From Theocolax elegans (lineage: Eukaryota; Arthropoda; Insecta; Hymenoptera; Cerocephalidae), in NCBI GenBank assembly GCA_026168455.1, contig CM047425.1, positions 42,614,711 through 42,678,710 of the forward strand: DNA of 64,000 bases, in the 5' to 3' direction. Positions within the stretch are counted from its first letter, which is position 1, and the number at the start of each line of letters is the position of its first letter. Under the pieces are notes generated by a model. The model was given only the letters and a program-made list of their open reading frames with translations. It had not been told where the DNA came from and ran no database searches. The translations under genes were made by a program, and so were the position numbers. Of the stretch, positions 28,438 to 39,107 are shown piece after piece.

Positions 28438-30210
28438 CCCACATAGCATGAAAGATTGCAGCAAGCATGCAGCAAGCTTCCATGAAAGATTCGGAATCTA
28501 TCAGAAAGCTTTCATGAAATATTGTTGCAAACTAACAGTGTCCGGGGCACATTGACGGCTATAAGCTTCCACGGAATATTGTAGGAATCTTACAAGAAAT
28601 ACTACGGGGATATTTCTAGGAAGTTTCCTACAAGTTTCCAGGAAGTTATCGGAAAGTTTTCTAAACCCTTCAAGAAGCTTTCATGAAAACTTTATGCAAG
28701 CATCTAGCGGGAGATTTCCGCAAGAATTCTTGATAAGATGTATAAAGCTTTTAATAAATTTTGCAGAAGTCTTTCAAGAATCATTACGAAAATCTTTTAC
28801 AAACAATACGTTCAATTTAATAAACAGTAAAAACGAAATTTTATTATTAAAAAAAATTGTAAAACATTTTTTATATTTATACATGACATTTTGTACATAT
28901 ATTAATTATTCAAAATTTGTTACATAAATATTTAACACAAATCGTAAAGAAAGTTATAACCTAAAGCGGGAAACGAACCCCCGACGCACGCATGAAAAGT
29001 AAACGCTCTAACCACTACGCTATATCGCAACGCTTGCAAGGCTACTTTTAGAACTTGTATATAATGATCAATCCATTTAAGTGAATATAATTAGTAATAT
29101 TGTAATTATTTAATTTTTTAATCAATAGCAAATTAAACTTAAATATAAATGAAAGCATTTAGTAAATAAATATTAATGTTCTTGCATCTCAAATTGTATT
29201 AATTTATATAACACTTAAAAATTATTTTTCAATTCGAAAGATCGTCTTATTTATATAGTTATCATTTTATCGTTACTTTTAATCAATTATATTCTCTAAA
29301 GGATTTACCGTAATATATTATGTCATGGAAAATAGTAACTAACCAGTGAGGGATCGCAAGCTTTCGTAAAAGGCAGTTGATAGGTTGCAACAATCTTTCT
29401 GACCACACTCGAGAAAGTTTCGTTACGCATTCCCGACGCATTATGCAAAAATGTTTCACGAAAGATTGCGCCAATAAACAGTACCCATACTTTGTAGAAT
29501 GCTTGCGTACAAGCTTCCAGCAAGATTCCAATGCAATTTTTGTCAAAGGGCAAAATACAATAGAAAGCTGCAGTGAAACATAAAATTAGTGTTGCATGAA
29601 AGCTTGATGAAATAAAGCCATAATTATTGCAGAAATGTAACTGGCAAATGTTTCGAGAAAGATAGCTAGTCCATGCTAAAAAGAGTTTCGTTACGTATAG
29701 CACAACAAGCTTCTAGAAGCGTATCTTAATAGGTTGCAGCAACGTGTCAAGGAATATTCCCGATGAATTATGCAAAAATGATAAAATATTACCGCAAATA
29801 TTGCAGAAATGTAACTGCCCAATTAAAAAAAATTAGTATAGATTATGTACTAAATTAATACGAAATTTTGCGCAAAGTAAGTACAAAATCAGTTTCATAA
29901 ATGTACCAAATCAGTACGAAATAATACTTTATCAAACAAAATGAGAGGTTGGGTGGTAAAAGGGCCTAACTCAATAGTATAGTTTTTGGAAAATTAAAAA
30001 AAACAGTATAAACTTGCATCAGCTTTATAAAACGATGTGATATTGTAAAGTGTTACAATAAATACTATTTGTTGTAAAAGTTACGAGTGCTATTTTTCAG
30101 TTAAAGATTTATAATAAAAAATATTAAATATTTAAAAAATCGAGTTAGGCTTTTTATTGCCGATATCGAATAAATAACAGAAGCTTTATGATGAATAAAT
30201 CACTTGAAAA
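28438..30210. mobile_element. Left arm of CCCACA-ended repeat family
   Basis: The arm starts with CCCACATAGCATGAAAG and continues as a degenerate series of short words (GCAAGCTTTC, GGAATATTGC, TTGCAGCAA). Further in are AGTAC-containing words (29830-29940) and GTTGGGTGGTAAAAGGGCC (29947-29965). The same order is met in inverse orientation on the far side of hAT-1: AGGGACCTAACTC near 43710, AGTAC words near 43760-43880, AAGCTT-rich sequence from 44830, and the complementary end TCATGCTGTGTGGG at 47813. This suggests one large inverted-repeat element that was later split by hAT-1. No transposase was found in it, and no target duplication could be assigned. Confidence 0.5.
28972..29040 (-). pseudogene. 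tRNA-like sequence (tRNA pseudogene or SINE head)
   Basis: Read on the minus strand there is an A-box-like stretch TAGCGTAGTGGTTAGAGCG and, ~25 bases on, a B-box-like GGTTCGTTTCCC. The latter lies in a T-arm-like stem GGGG/CCCG. The spacing fits the internal promoter of a tRNA. The acceptor arms do not pair and the anticodon stem is poor, so a functional tRNA is unlikely. A tRNA-derived SINE head or dead tRNA copy fits better. Confidence 0.55.
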
Positions 30211-30413
30211 ATATGTAATTACTTAACATACATTTCTTATTAAATTTTGCATACCAAACATAACATATAAAAATATTATTTTATGATTTTTCATGAGAAT
30301 GTACAACTTTTTAATTTTAAAACAATTATCTTTTGATACAGTGTGCGTAAAAACACATGTTACGCATTGCTCTTCTTTAAAAAAATCTCATTTACGCCCA
30401 CGGTATAAAAATA

Positions 30414-30421
30414 TATATATG
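30414..30421 (+). repeat. Target-site duplication, left copy (hAT-1)
   Basis: The 8 bases TATATATG directly precede the CAGGGCCG terminus and recur exactly after the right terminus at 43044-43051. Eight bp is the hAT-characteristic length. Confidence 0.85.
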
Positions 30422-30681
30422 CAGGGCCGCCTTTTGATTTACAGGGGCCTGGGGCATTTTAGTCGATGGGGCCTACGTAAGGGCATCAAATTGCTAGCTT
30501 CTTTTTTAATAAAAGAGATGTTAATTAATTTTTAAATGCAACTTTAAAACATTATTAAAAGAAATAGTAAATTAAAAAAAACACGGGTGTAAGTACATAT
30601 AATTTATTATTATATTTATATTAACACTGTTATTTATGCAGTAGTATGTACAAATGAATAAAATAAAAATTATAATTTACA

Positions 30682-30786
30682 TTATACTATTTTTTTTACT
30701 TTTTTAGCAGAAAAATCATTAATAATATCTTCAAAATTTATTAATTGAAGTAAATCGGATTCTATACTCATTATGGATAAGTAATT
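30682..30786 (-). pseudogene. hAT-1 transposase, detached C-terminal end
   Basis: On the minus strand this ~35-codon piece encodes the end of a hAT transposase: LSIMSIESDLLQLINFEDII, then NDFSAKKVKK and a TAA at 30682-30684. The pattern SIE..LL..INFEDIINDF.AKK is the usual tail that follows the RLN motif in this transposase group. The main body of the gene ends with RLN at 39650. The reading frame is continuous if the 30787-39649 insertion and one copy of AATT are removed, with AAT-TAC crossing the joint. This directly documents the insertion into coding sequence. Confidence 0.88.
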
Positions 30787-31062
30787 GAGGAGCTGGATGC
30801 AAGAACACGCCGAGCGCGGCGAATGGATAGAGGAGGCGGAGAGAAATTAAGAAATTGACGTCACCGTGACCAAATATTTTAATTTGCCGAATTTAATTTA
30901 AAAAAATACTATCGTATGCAGAATTAAAAGACGCAACTTTTTTCTATTTAATGTTTTTCTGTACGATGTGCAGATCAGATGAAAAAAATTAAGATCTGGA
31001 AATTTAGAAAACGGATTTTTAATCCATTTTTAAAAATTGAATCGCTGTAACTTTGACAAATC
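30787..31062 (+). repeat. Left long terminal inverted repeat of the 8.9-kb element
   Basis: 276 bp matching the complement of 39376-39649 with about ten differences, several of them single-base indels in homopolymers. It contains GC-rich CGCCGAGCGCGGCGAATGG, a palindromic core, and GACGTCACCGTGACC. Beyond it the left side has ~530 bp (31063-31594) that the right side lacks, so the element is asymmetric between inverted repeat and motif array. Confidence 0.9.
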
Positions 31063-31594
31063 ATAATGATGGATAATAATGATAGAGCGATTTAAAGAAA
31101 ACTAACTAAATACTTGACTAAATTACATAAAAATAAAGATATTTTATAGCATCAAAAAGCAGTTATTATTTAAACCATTTTTATGTTGTAGTTTGATACA
31201 ATATTACAATGCGCTTTTCAATAAATAACAAAGACGGCCACTGATTTAAGCCGCGAAGCTGATGACCATTACGGCGACAAAGTCGATGTTCATTTGTTTA
31301 CAATTTCGTTGTTTATATTGATGAGTGTACACAAAATTTATTTCTTTGCTTTCGGCGCTTGCTCTATCTGCGAAATTTTTTATCCAAATAAGCTGAAATT
31401 TTTAAGAAATTATCTTCAAATATAAACGAACAAATCTCTCGCTGGAAGTTTGCGAAGTCTAAGACTTTACAACACACTTTCGGCTACTGAATACTGAAAC
31501 CGTATTAAAAGCTTGTTATTTACGTTGAGTTCAATTGTATAGAATTTGTTTAAAGTAGAATTTTTTACACGTTTATATTTATCGTTAGACTATA

Positions 31595-31835
31595 TCGTCG
31601 CCTCTTACGAAGACTAGCACGCATTTTACGTCTTCCGCGAAAAGTAGTATGTTATCAGTTTCTTTATGGAAGAACAGCACGTTTAGAGTTTTTACCGCGA
31701 AGACTAACACGTCTATGGTTTGCTCCGCGAAAACTAGCATGTATGACCTTTTCTCCGCGAAAACTAGCATGTTTGCTCTCCGCGAAGACTAGCACGTTTT
31801 CTCTCCGCGAAGACTAGCACGTTTTCTTCCCAAGT
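31595..31835 (+). repeat. Left subterminal array, eight CGCGAAAACTAGCAC motifs
   Basis: Eight spaced copies of a ~16-bp motif, consensus CCGCGAAGACTAGCACG, occur every ~26-33 bp near 31608, 31638, 31668, 31698, 31728, 31757, 31780 and 31805. The first is preceded by CGTCGCCTCTTACGAA, which is matched in inverse orientation at the end of the right array (TTCGTAAGAGGCGTCG, 39322-39337). Arrays of this kind near transposon ends are commonly protein-binding sites; here that role is inference. Confidence 0.85.
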
Positions 31836-32103
31836 ATTTTCAAATTCTAATGAATGCTTTAGATAACATTGGGAATTAAATAAAAATTAAAACATGAAAA
31901 TTGATCAAGCTTAAATTTTACATTATATTAAAGTTATCTTTTTGAGCGATTTTGTAAAAACTCCCCTATTCTTGCGAAAAATACTTAAAACATATATATT
32001 TTATGATAAATATGTGTAACATAAGTTAATGCATCATATTACTGACAAAAAAATTATTATTATAATTACTAAGTGATATAAAAAAAAACCGATAAATTAT
32101 AAT

Positions 32104-32140
32104 GTCCGTCCGTCCGTCCGTCCGTCCATCCGTCCGTCCG
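32104..32140 (+). repeat. (CCGT)n microsatellite
   Basis: About eight CCGT units with one CCAT interruption. They are followed by GACAAACATTATCTTGGCGT and a GA-rich tract. A second, near-identical CCGT/GACAAACAT block lies at 33298-33337. Confidence 0.9.
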
Positions 32141-32157
32141 ACAAACATTATCTTGGC

Positions 32158-32190
32158 GTGAGAGAGACAGTGAGAGGAAGAGATAGGCAG

Positions 32191-32221
<31 letters not shown>

Positions 32222-33201
32222 ATAAGAGAGAGAGAGAATATCTCTCTCACTCTCTCTCTCTCTCTCCATCTATCATTCTCTCTCTATCTCTCCTTCCATC
32301 TATCATTCACTCTCTCCATCTCTCCATCTCTTTCTCTCTATCTTTCACTCTCTCTCTCTTATTCTCTCTCTCTTTCTCTCTATCTTTCATGCTCTCTCTC
32401 TCTTATTCTCTTTCTCTTTCTCTTTCTCTCTATCTTTCATTCTCTCTCTCTAATTCTCTTTCTCTTTCTCTCTATCTTTCATTCTCTCTCCCTCTCTCTC
32501 TCCCTCTCTCTCTCTCTCTCCCTCCCTCTCTCTCTCTCTCCCCCCCTCTCTCTCTCTCTCTCCCTCTCTCTCTCTCTCCATCTATCATTCTCTCTCTATC
32601 TCTCCTTCCATCTATCATTCTCTCTCTCTATCTCTCTTACTCTCTATCTTATTCTTTCTCTCTCACTCTCTTTATGTCTCATTCTCTCTCTTTATCTACC
32701 TCATTCTCTCTCTCACTCTATCTCTTTATCTCTCATTCTCTCTCTTAATCTATCTCATTCTCCCTCTCACTCTATCTCTTTATCTCTCATTCTCTCTCTT
32801 TATCTATCTCATTCTCTCTCTCATTCTCGCTCTCGCTCTCTATCTCCCATTCACTCTTTCTTATTCCCTCTCTCTTTCTCTCTATCTTTCATTCACTCTC
32901 TCTTATTCTCTCTCTTTCTCTCTATCTTTTATTCACTATCTCATATTCTCTCTCTTTCTCTCTATCATTCATTTACTCTCTCTTATTCTCTCTCTTTCTC
33001 TCTATCTATCATTCTCTCTCTTATTCTCTCTCTCTCTTTCTCGCTATCTTTCATTCTATCTCTCTTATTCTCTCTCTTTCATTCTCTCTCTCTTATTCTC
33101 TCTCTTTTATTGTCTCTCTCTTTTATTGTCTTTCTCTTATTCTCTCTCTCTTTCTCTCTATCTTTCATTCTCTCTCTCTTTCTCTCTCCCTCGCGCTATC
33201 T

Positions 33202-33243
<42 letters not shown>

Positions 33244-33297
33244 CTCTCTATCTCTTCCTCTCACTGTTCTCTCGCTCTATCTCATTCTCTTATTCTC
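32158..33297 (+). repeat. Long CT/GA microsatellite tract
   Basis: A short purine block (GA)n at 32158-32239 is followed by ~1 kb of imperfect pyrimidine repeats of CTCTCT, CATTCTCT and TATCT types. The purine-to-pyrimidine switch near 32240 makes the two parts inverted relative to each other. Long open frames rich in Ser/Leu on one strand and Arg/Glu on the other are consequences of the dinucleotide repeat. Confidence 0.95.
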
Positions 33298-33802
33298 CGT
33301 CCGTCCGTCCATCCGACAAACATCATCTTGGCGTCAGAGAGAATGAGTCAGAGCGAGAGAGACAGTGAGAGGTAGAGATAGGAAAACAGATAGCGAGAGA
33401 GAGAATGAGAGATAGAGAGAGGGAGAGAAGGAGAGAGCGGGAAAGAGAGAGAGAATAAGAGAGAGAGACAGAATGAGAGAGGGAGAGAGTGAGAGAATGA
33501 TTGAGAGTTATAGAGAGAGAGTCAGAAATAGAGAGAGACAGAATGTGAGAGGGAGAGAGTGAGAGAGAGTGAGGGAGAGCGAGAGTGACAGTGAGTAAGA
33601 ATGAGGGACTATGAGTGGGAGAGAGTGATATAGCGCGAGAGTGAGATCGAGTAAGAATGAGGGAGAGTGAGGGAGTGCGAGAGTAAGAGTGAGTAAGAAT
33701 GAGGGACTGTAAGAGGGAGAGAGTGAATATGAATGAGGGTTTGTGAGGGAGCGTGAGGGAGAGGTTGAGAGAGTGAGAGAATGAGAGATAGAGAGAGAGA
33801 GA
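33298..33802 (+). repeat. Second CCGT block and imperfect GA tract
   Basis: CCGT units (33298-33315) and the GACAAACATCATCTTGGCGT block are followed by ~460 bp of GA-rich sequence with interspersed GAGTGAG, GAATGAG and GACAGTGAG variants. The order repeats the arrangement at 32104-32239, a direct duplication whose second copy has a much longer purine tract. Confidence 0.9.
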
Positions 33803-33981
33803 GATTGATTGATTGATGTATTTATTGGGCCAATTATGGGATAGAAACCCCATAGCCACTAAAGCGAACTGATACGTAGAATAAAACTTTTTTAAAACTA
33901 GATAATAATATAAAATTGCATAACAAAAATATAAAATAAAAACCATGACAGAGTAAAGAATTTAAATAACAAAATAAAATA
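33803..33981 (-). mobile_element. Probable LINE 3' tail with (AATC)n end
   Basis: On the minus strand the sequence runs into AATACATCAATCAATCAATC, a short tandem 3' tail like those ending some non-LTR retrotransposons. It is immediately followed by the GA tract. The flanking ~170 bp has no open frame. A parallel arrangement (LINE 3' region, short GATCGATTGAT tail, GA tract) is found at 36889, which supports the interpretation. It is cut by the Tc1 insertion at 33984. Confidence 0.45.
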
Positions 33982-33983
33982 TA

Positions 33984-34490
33984 CACTACCCATCAATCAC
34001 TTTTGCCATACCCGGCAAAATAGATACTAAACTTTAAAGTTTTATATCTTAGTGAAAAAGCATCGTAGAAAAAAAATCCGGATAGCATTTTAAAGCTTAT
34101 TACAAATACTTTAATTTGCGATATTTAAAGTGTAAAAAAATTAAAAATTGCATTTTTTATTAATAAAAAACGAAGAACCAAAATTTTCATTTTTTATACC
34201 TTTGTTCAATATTACGCCAATCAGGCAAAAATATACGTACAATTAAAAATCTTACGCCGTTTTAAAGCCCGTAAGATGACCTTTAAAATGACACCCCGAT
34301 GCGTTTGGTACGACGTTTTTTACCAAAGTTATAAGCATTTTTTTGAAAAACATGACATTTTTTTAATTTTTCATTATCTCGAAAACAACACAGTATAGAA
34401 AAAAATGTTAAATACAAAAAAGGTTTCTTTTTATATAAAAAATAGTAAAATATAGTCAAAATAAAAAAATTAAAAAAAAAATTTTTTTTG
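33984..34490 (+). repeat. Left terminal inverted repeat of the Tc1 element
   Basis: Matches the complement of 36058-36565 almost base for base. Typical Tc1 elements have repeats of tens to a few hundred bp, so this is at the long end. Confidence 0.88.
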
Positions 34491-34667
34491 TTTTTTTTTA
34501 ATGTGCAAAAGTAACAATTGAATATATACAAATATAAGAAAAAAACATAAATAATTTTTTATAAGTCATTTACATCGAGTTATACATTTTTCAATAAAAT
34601 AAATATTTGTTTCAATAATAAATAATAAATAATAATAATATTAATAAACAATAAACAAAACTGCATT

Positions 34668-35707
34668 TTAAACTGTATTTTCATCTATATGACCACCTTT
34701 ACTTTTAATTACAGCTTCGCATAATCGTGGCATCCGAAGTATCAATTTATTTAATGTTGTAGCTTGCACATTTTGCCATTCGTGTTTTAATATAGTCCAT
34801 AGATTAGACTTAGAGGTCGGGCAAACTTTTCTCACTGCCCTATCAAGCTCTTCCCATAAAATTTCAATTGGGTTCAGGTCTGGTGACTGTGGGGGCCATT
34901 CCATTACTTCCAACTTTTTTTGTTTTTGTAAATTATTTAAATAATCTTTACACAGTTTCGATGAATGTTTAGGATCATTGTCCTGTTGAAATATAAATGA
35001 AGATTTAAGCAAACGTTTCCCAGAAGGTACTGCATTTTCTTTCAAAATTTTTTTATAATCCTCTTTTAACATTTTGCCTTCAATTTTAACAAGATCTCCA
35101 ACTTTTGATCCTGCAAAACACCCCCACACCATCACCGAACCTCCTCCGTGTTTAACCGTAGGTACTATACACTCACTTAAACACTTTTCACCATTTCTTC
35201 TTCTTACAAAAACTCTTCTTTTGGATCCGAAAATTTCGAACTTAGACTCGTCAGACCAGAGTACCTTTTTCCAATCGTCGTTTGTCCAGTGTCTGTGATC
35301 TCTCGCCCACTGCAGTCTTTTTTTCTGTTTACTGGTCTTAACAAGGGTTTTTTTACTGCAACTCGTCCGATCAAACCAGCTTTTTTTAATCTTCTTTGTA
35401 CAGTGGAGTGGCTTACCGGATTAGACAAAGATTTATTTACATGTGCAGTAATTTCTGGTACTGTTAAGTTTCGGTTTCGTAGACTCAGATTTACAATGTA
35501 TTTATCTTCTGCTAAAGATGTTTTTTTTCGAGTTTGACCTCGCTTATTAGCAACACTTTTTGTTTCTTTAAATTTGTTTACATTGTAGTCAACAGTACGT
35601 CTACTAATTCCTAATATTTTTGCAATACTGTTATTACTTTTCTTTATTTCATGAAGAGAAATGATTTTCATACGATCAAAATTAGATAGATTTTTGGTTT
35701 TCGTCAT
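34668..35707 (-). pseudogene. Tc1-family transposase, one frameshift, DD38E spacing
   Basis: The minus-strand gene of ~346 codons has the usual Tc1 length. The N-terminal third shows two helix-turn-helix segments (residues ~10-55 with SIAKILGISRRTV, and ~70-125 with SHSTVQRRLKKAGL). The catalytic core shows WSDESKFE, GGGSVMVWGCF, FQQDNDPKH and SPDLNPIEILWEE. Counting from the Asp of QQDN to the Glu of NPIE gives 38 intervening residues, four more than the classical DD34E. A frameshift lies at an A7 run (minus strand; plus 35318-35324) after PVNRKK. One extra A would restore frame, so this is either a real inactivating mutation or a homopolymer consensus error. It ends just inside the left inverted repeat's inner flank. 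Confidence 0.92.
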
Positions 35708-36057
35708 GTTTACTCATTGTCTATTTACAATCGTATGAACAGGAAAATTACAATCGGTAGTTTTGATTGACAAAGTAAATAAAGTTTAGCATGAGAGCAC
35801 ATTGTATAAAATTCACGGAATAGAGCAGCCGAAATTGTAGCGTAAATGTACAAATAATTACAAATTAATTTAAAATAATACGAAAAGGTTCATATACAAA
35901 GCCGCATTCCATTCCATATTACATATTAGTATACACTATCCGTTTTGATTTTTATAAAAAATAGACCAAATCAATTTTACTTTTAATTATTTATTTGTAC
36001 TATATTTATTATTTTTAAATAATAAAAAAAAATACAAATTTTTTCACATTAAAAAAC

Positions 36058-36565
36058 CAAAAAAAAATTTTTTTTTTAATTTTTTTATTTTGACTATATT
36101 TTACTATTTTTTATACAAAAAGAAACCTTTTTTGTATTTAACATTTTTTTCTATACTGTGTTGTTTTCGAGATAATGAAAAATTAAAAAAATGTCATGTT
36201 TTTCAAAAAAATGCTTATAACTTTGGTAAAAAACGTCGTACCAAACGCATCGGGGTGTCATTTTAAAGGTCATCTTACGGGCTTTAAAACGGCGTAAGAT
36301 TTTTAATTGTACGTATATTTTTGCCTGATTGGCGTAATATTGAACAAAGGTATAAAAAATAAAAATTTTGGTTCTTCGTTTTTTATTAATAAAAAATGCA
36401 ATTTTTAATTTTTTTACACTTTAAATATCGCAAATTAAAGTATTTGTAATAAGCTTTAAAATGCTATCCGGATTTTTTTTCTACGATGTTTTTTCACTAA
36501 GATATAAAACTTTAAAGTTTAGTATCTATTTTGCCGGGTATGGCAAAAGTGATTGATGGGTAGTG
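36058..36565 (-). repeat. Right terminal inverted repeat of the Tc1 element
   Basis: Complement of 33984-34490, ending GGGTAGTG before the TA. Confidence 0.88.
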
Positions 36566-36567
36566 TA

Positions 36568-36825
36568 TGTACAATTGATTAATAGATTAATAAATTAAAA
36601 CTTAAAAATAAATAACAAAATAGTTAAATAACAAAATAGTTAGCGTTCGCATATCAACCGCAATATAAAATAAAAAAGAATATATATAATGAATACAATG
36701 AATAAATAAATAAATAGTAACAAAAATGACGTATAATGACGCAATGAAATACAGAAGAAATGACAGATGAAATAACACAGCAATGCTGATTAAACTTAAA
36801 CTTATATATCCAGGTGATAGAGAGA
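36568..36825. other. AT-rich filler between Tc1 and GA tract
   Basis: No gene is seen. It contains duplicated words AATAACAAAATAGTTA near 36609-36640. It may continue the sequence interrupted by Tc1 at 33981. Confidence 0.4.
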
Positions 36826-36832
36826 ATTAGAG

Positions 36833-36884
<52 letters not shown>

Positions 36885-36888
36885 AGAT
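36826..36888 (+). repeat. (GA)n microsatellite
   Basis: About 25 uninterrupted GA units followed by GAATGAGAGATCGATTGAT, directly abutting the 3' end of the LINE fragment. Confidence 0.95.
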
Positions 36889-37598
36889 CGATTGATAACT
36901 ATATTTATTTGCGCCAAAGTTGATACAACCGGATGGCTTTAATCACATAAAATAGAACATATAAAATAAATTAGACAACTAAAGAAGAATTAATATAACC
37001 GATAATTCATATGTAAAATAATAATTCACGCTAAATTAAAATTTAAATAATCTACGTCGCAAGCATTGGACATAAAATCGGATAAGTCGCTATCCATCCT
37101 CATGGAGAAATTTTTATAATACATTTTAAAAATATTTACATTAGAGCACTCTCTTATTCTAGATATGATATTATCCCACGTTTCCATTGCTAAATAAATA
37201 AACGAAGATTTACACGCAAGATTCTTAACATTAGGTAGGTTAAAAACAGTATTTACTCGTTTGGATCTACGCAATTTAATGCCAACAAAAGCCAGCTTAT
37301 CGAATAAATATTGAGGTGATTGGGTGGCCAACAATTTATACATAAAAGACTAAGGAAATATTTCCGTCGAACATTTAATGGAAGCCAGTTTAGCTGATCA
37401 TAGAAAGGCTGCAATGCTACCTCACGTTTTAGATGAAAAATAAATCTAACAACGGTATTACACATGCGTTGAACTTTAATATTAAGATAAGATGGAAGAT
37501 CTAAAAATACGAGACAAGCATAGTCAAAGTGAGGAATAATTAAAGCATTAGTCAGAAAAATTCGAGCACGCACAAGGAGACAACTGCCTTTGTAACAT

Positions 37599-37606
<8 letters not shown>
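36889..37606 (-). pseudogene. 5'-truncated LINE: C-terminal part of reverse transcriptase ORF
   Basis: On the minus strand a reading frame beginning near 37606 contains IIPHFDYACLVFLDLPSYLN, NTVVRFIFHLKRE and LNWLPLNVRRKYFL. These correspond to the region after the polymerase palm/thumb in non-LTR retrotransposon ORF2 proteins. A frame change near 37340 is followed by PQYLFDKLAF, RRSKRVNT and SFIYLAMETWDNIISRIREC, the expected continuation (the S.....WN.LP.-like block). A stop lies at ~37026, then ~140 bp of 3' untranslated sequence and a short ATCAATCGATC tail running into CT repeats. The 5' part is missing: the fragment begins directly at a GA tract. It is dead by truncation and frameshift. 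Confidence 0.8.
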
Positions 37607-37667
<61 letters not shown>

Positions 37668-38040
37668 GAGAGAGAGAATGAGAGAGAGAGAGTATGAGAG
37701 ATAGAATCAGAGAACGAGAGGTACAGAGCGAGAGAGAGAATGAGGGAGAGAGAATGAGGGAGAGAGAATGAGAGAGAGAGTGAGAGAGAGTATGAGAGAT
37801 AGAGACAGAGAACGAGAGGTACAGAGCGAGTAAGAATGAGGGAGAGTGAAGGAGTGCGAGAGTGAGAATGAGTAAGAATGAGAGTCTGTGTGAGGGAGAG
37901 AGAGAGAATGAGAGATAGAGAGAATGAGAGATAGAGAGAATGAGAGATGGAGAGAATGAGAGATGGAGAGAATGAGAGATGGAGAGAATGAGAGATAGAG
38001 AGAAAACGAAAGTTAGAGTAATAGAGTGCGAGAGTAAAAG
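37607..38040 (+). repeat. GA-rich microsatellite tract
   Basis: About 80 bp of pure GA followed by imperfect blocks (GAATGAGA, GAGAGATAGAGA, GAGGTACAGAGCGAG). Two blocks around 37690-37740 and 37780-37830 are near duplicates. Open frames across it are repeat artefacts. Confidence 0.95.
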
Positions 38041-38075
38041 CTAGGTCCCGGTTCAAATCCGGGCTGAAGCTGTTT
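38041..38075 (+). other. tRNA 3'-half-like T-arm
   Basis: The sequence TCCCGGTTCAAATCCGGGC forms a perfect 5-bp stem with a TTCAAAT loop, the canonical T-arm/B-box of a tRNA. Upstream is GA repeat instead of a D-arm, so only the 3' half is present. It may be a tRNA fragment or the end of a tRNA-derived retroelement. Confidence 0.55.
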
Positions 38076-38474
38076 TCATTGAAATTTCGAAAATGTCTGA
38101 AGAGTTGAATTTTAATTTTCATACAAGAAATTATAAGAATATTGCATTTTTCAAGGTTTTCTCGGTGACATGTTGTTATAGTAACTTGAAGCTTTGTAAA
38201 ATGATAGATAATTACATAACGGAGGGCAACTAACTCCTGTTTTTGCGTAAATTTGTTTTTATTAATTGTTATAAGTAAATTAGTTGTTTTTTCGTCTGCT
38301 ATTTTCTGGTGCGAAATTTGTATTTGTAATTGAGTATGATACCCACTTAAACAAGTTATCAATCGTCATAAGAAGGTTTAAAACGTGTAATGAACGAAAA
38401 ATTGCTGAAATGAGTTTTTGGTATGACATCTTACCTGGGATATGATCTGAGATCTCCAGTGAGATTTTTTAATG

Positions 38475-38538
<64 letters not shown>

Positions 38539-39107
38539 TAAGTAAACAATATATCAAAAATAATATAACAAAACAATATATCAAAAATTGTAAAAACAAA
38601 TCGTTATTTCTATTTGAACTTCTAATATTTGTCATCCTAGTACATGTGATATTTTAAATTCTAATTGGAATGTTATAATTAATAATTTATTAATATGAAT
38701 CGATCTATTATGAATTATATAAAGTTTATCAGGTATATTAATGTAAATAATAATATTAGAATTAATTATTGGGAGTAACAAAAATTGTTAATGATATAAA
38801 TAGTAAAAATGATCATTCTTCTATTAATTATTACGGATTTATCCCAACAAATTATATAATTGTAATATTTATTTAATTACTAGTACTATAAATTATTTTA
38901 CTAAATAGTTTTTAAAAAGTAATTTTTTGAATATTACATTACATTACATGTAATTTGATGGTAAAGATTTATTATGTTAACAATACTATTTAACTGCGAG
39001 CGAAGCTTGATCAATTGAAATAAACACCTATTAAATAAAAACCTTATTTAATAACCCTTTTTTTATTCAAAATCATGTGGTCATATTAATTAATAAAAAG
39101 AAATAGC
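38076..39107. other. AT-rich DNA with (TA)n tract
   Basis: A (TA)n microsatellite of about 23 units lies at 38478-38523. The rest has no gene, repeat boundary or domain that I recognise. Confidence 0.6.

Larger units (their letters stand above)
33984..36565. mobile_element. Tc1/mariner element with ~510-bp terminal inverted repeats
   Basis: The element begins CACTACCCATCAATCAC and ends with the complement GTGATTGATGGGTAGTG, with a TA dinucleotide on each side (33982-33983 and 36566-36567). The inverted repeats extend for about 510 bp on each side (to ~34490 and from ~36058) with few differences. They contain an inner palindromic segment around AAACTTTAAAGTTT. A single transposase gene lies between them on the minus strand. 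The near-identity of the arms and the single coding lesion suggest recent insertion. Confidence 0.93.

Noticed and set aside
28972..29040. Functional tRNA gene
   Set aside because: Acceptor strands do not pair and the anticodon stem is poor.
32158..33946. Ser/Leu-rich open frames of up to ~207 residues
   Set aside because: Pure consequence of CT/GA dinucleotide repeats; open in several frames at once.
37614..38362. 369-residue open frame as a single protein
   Set aside because: Only the C-terminal part (from ~37606 down) has LINE similarity; the rest is a GA-tract translation and AT-rich filler.
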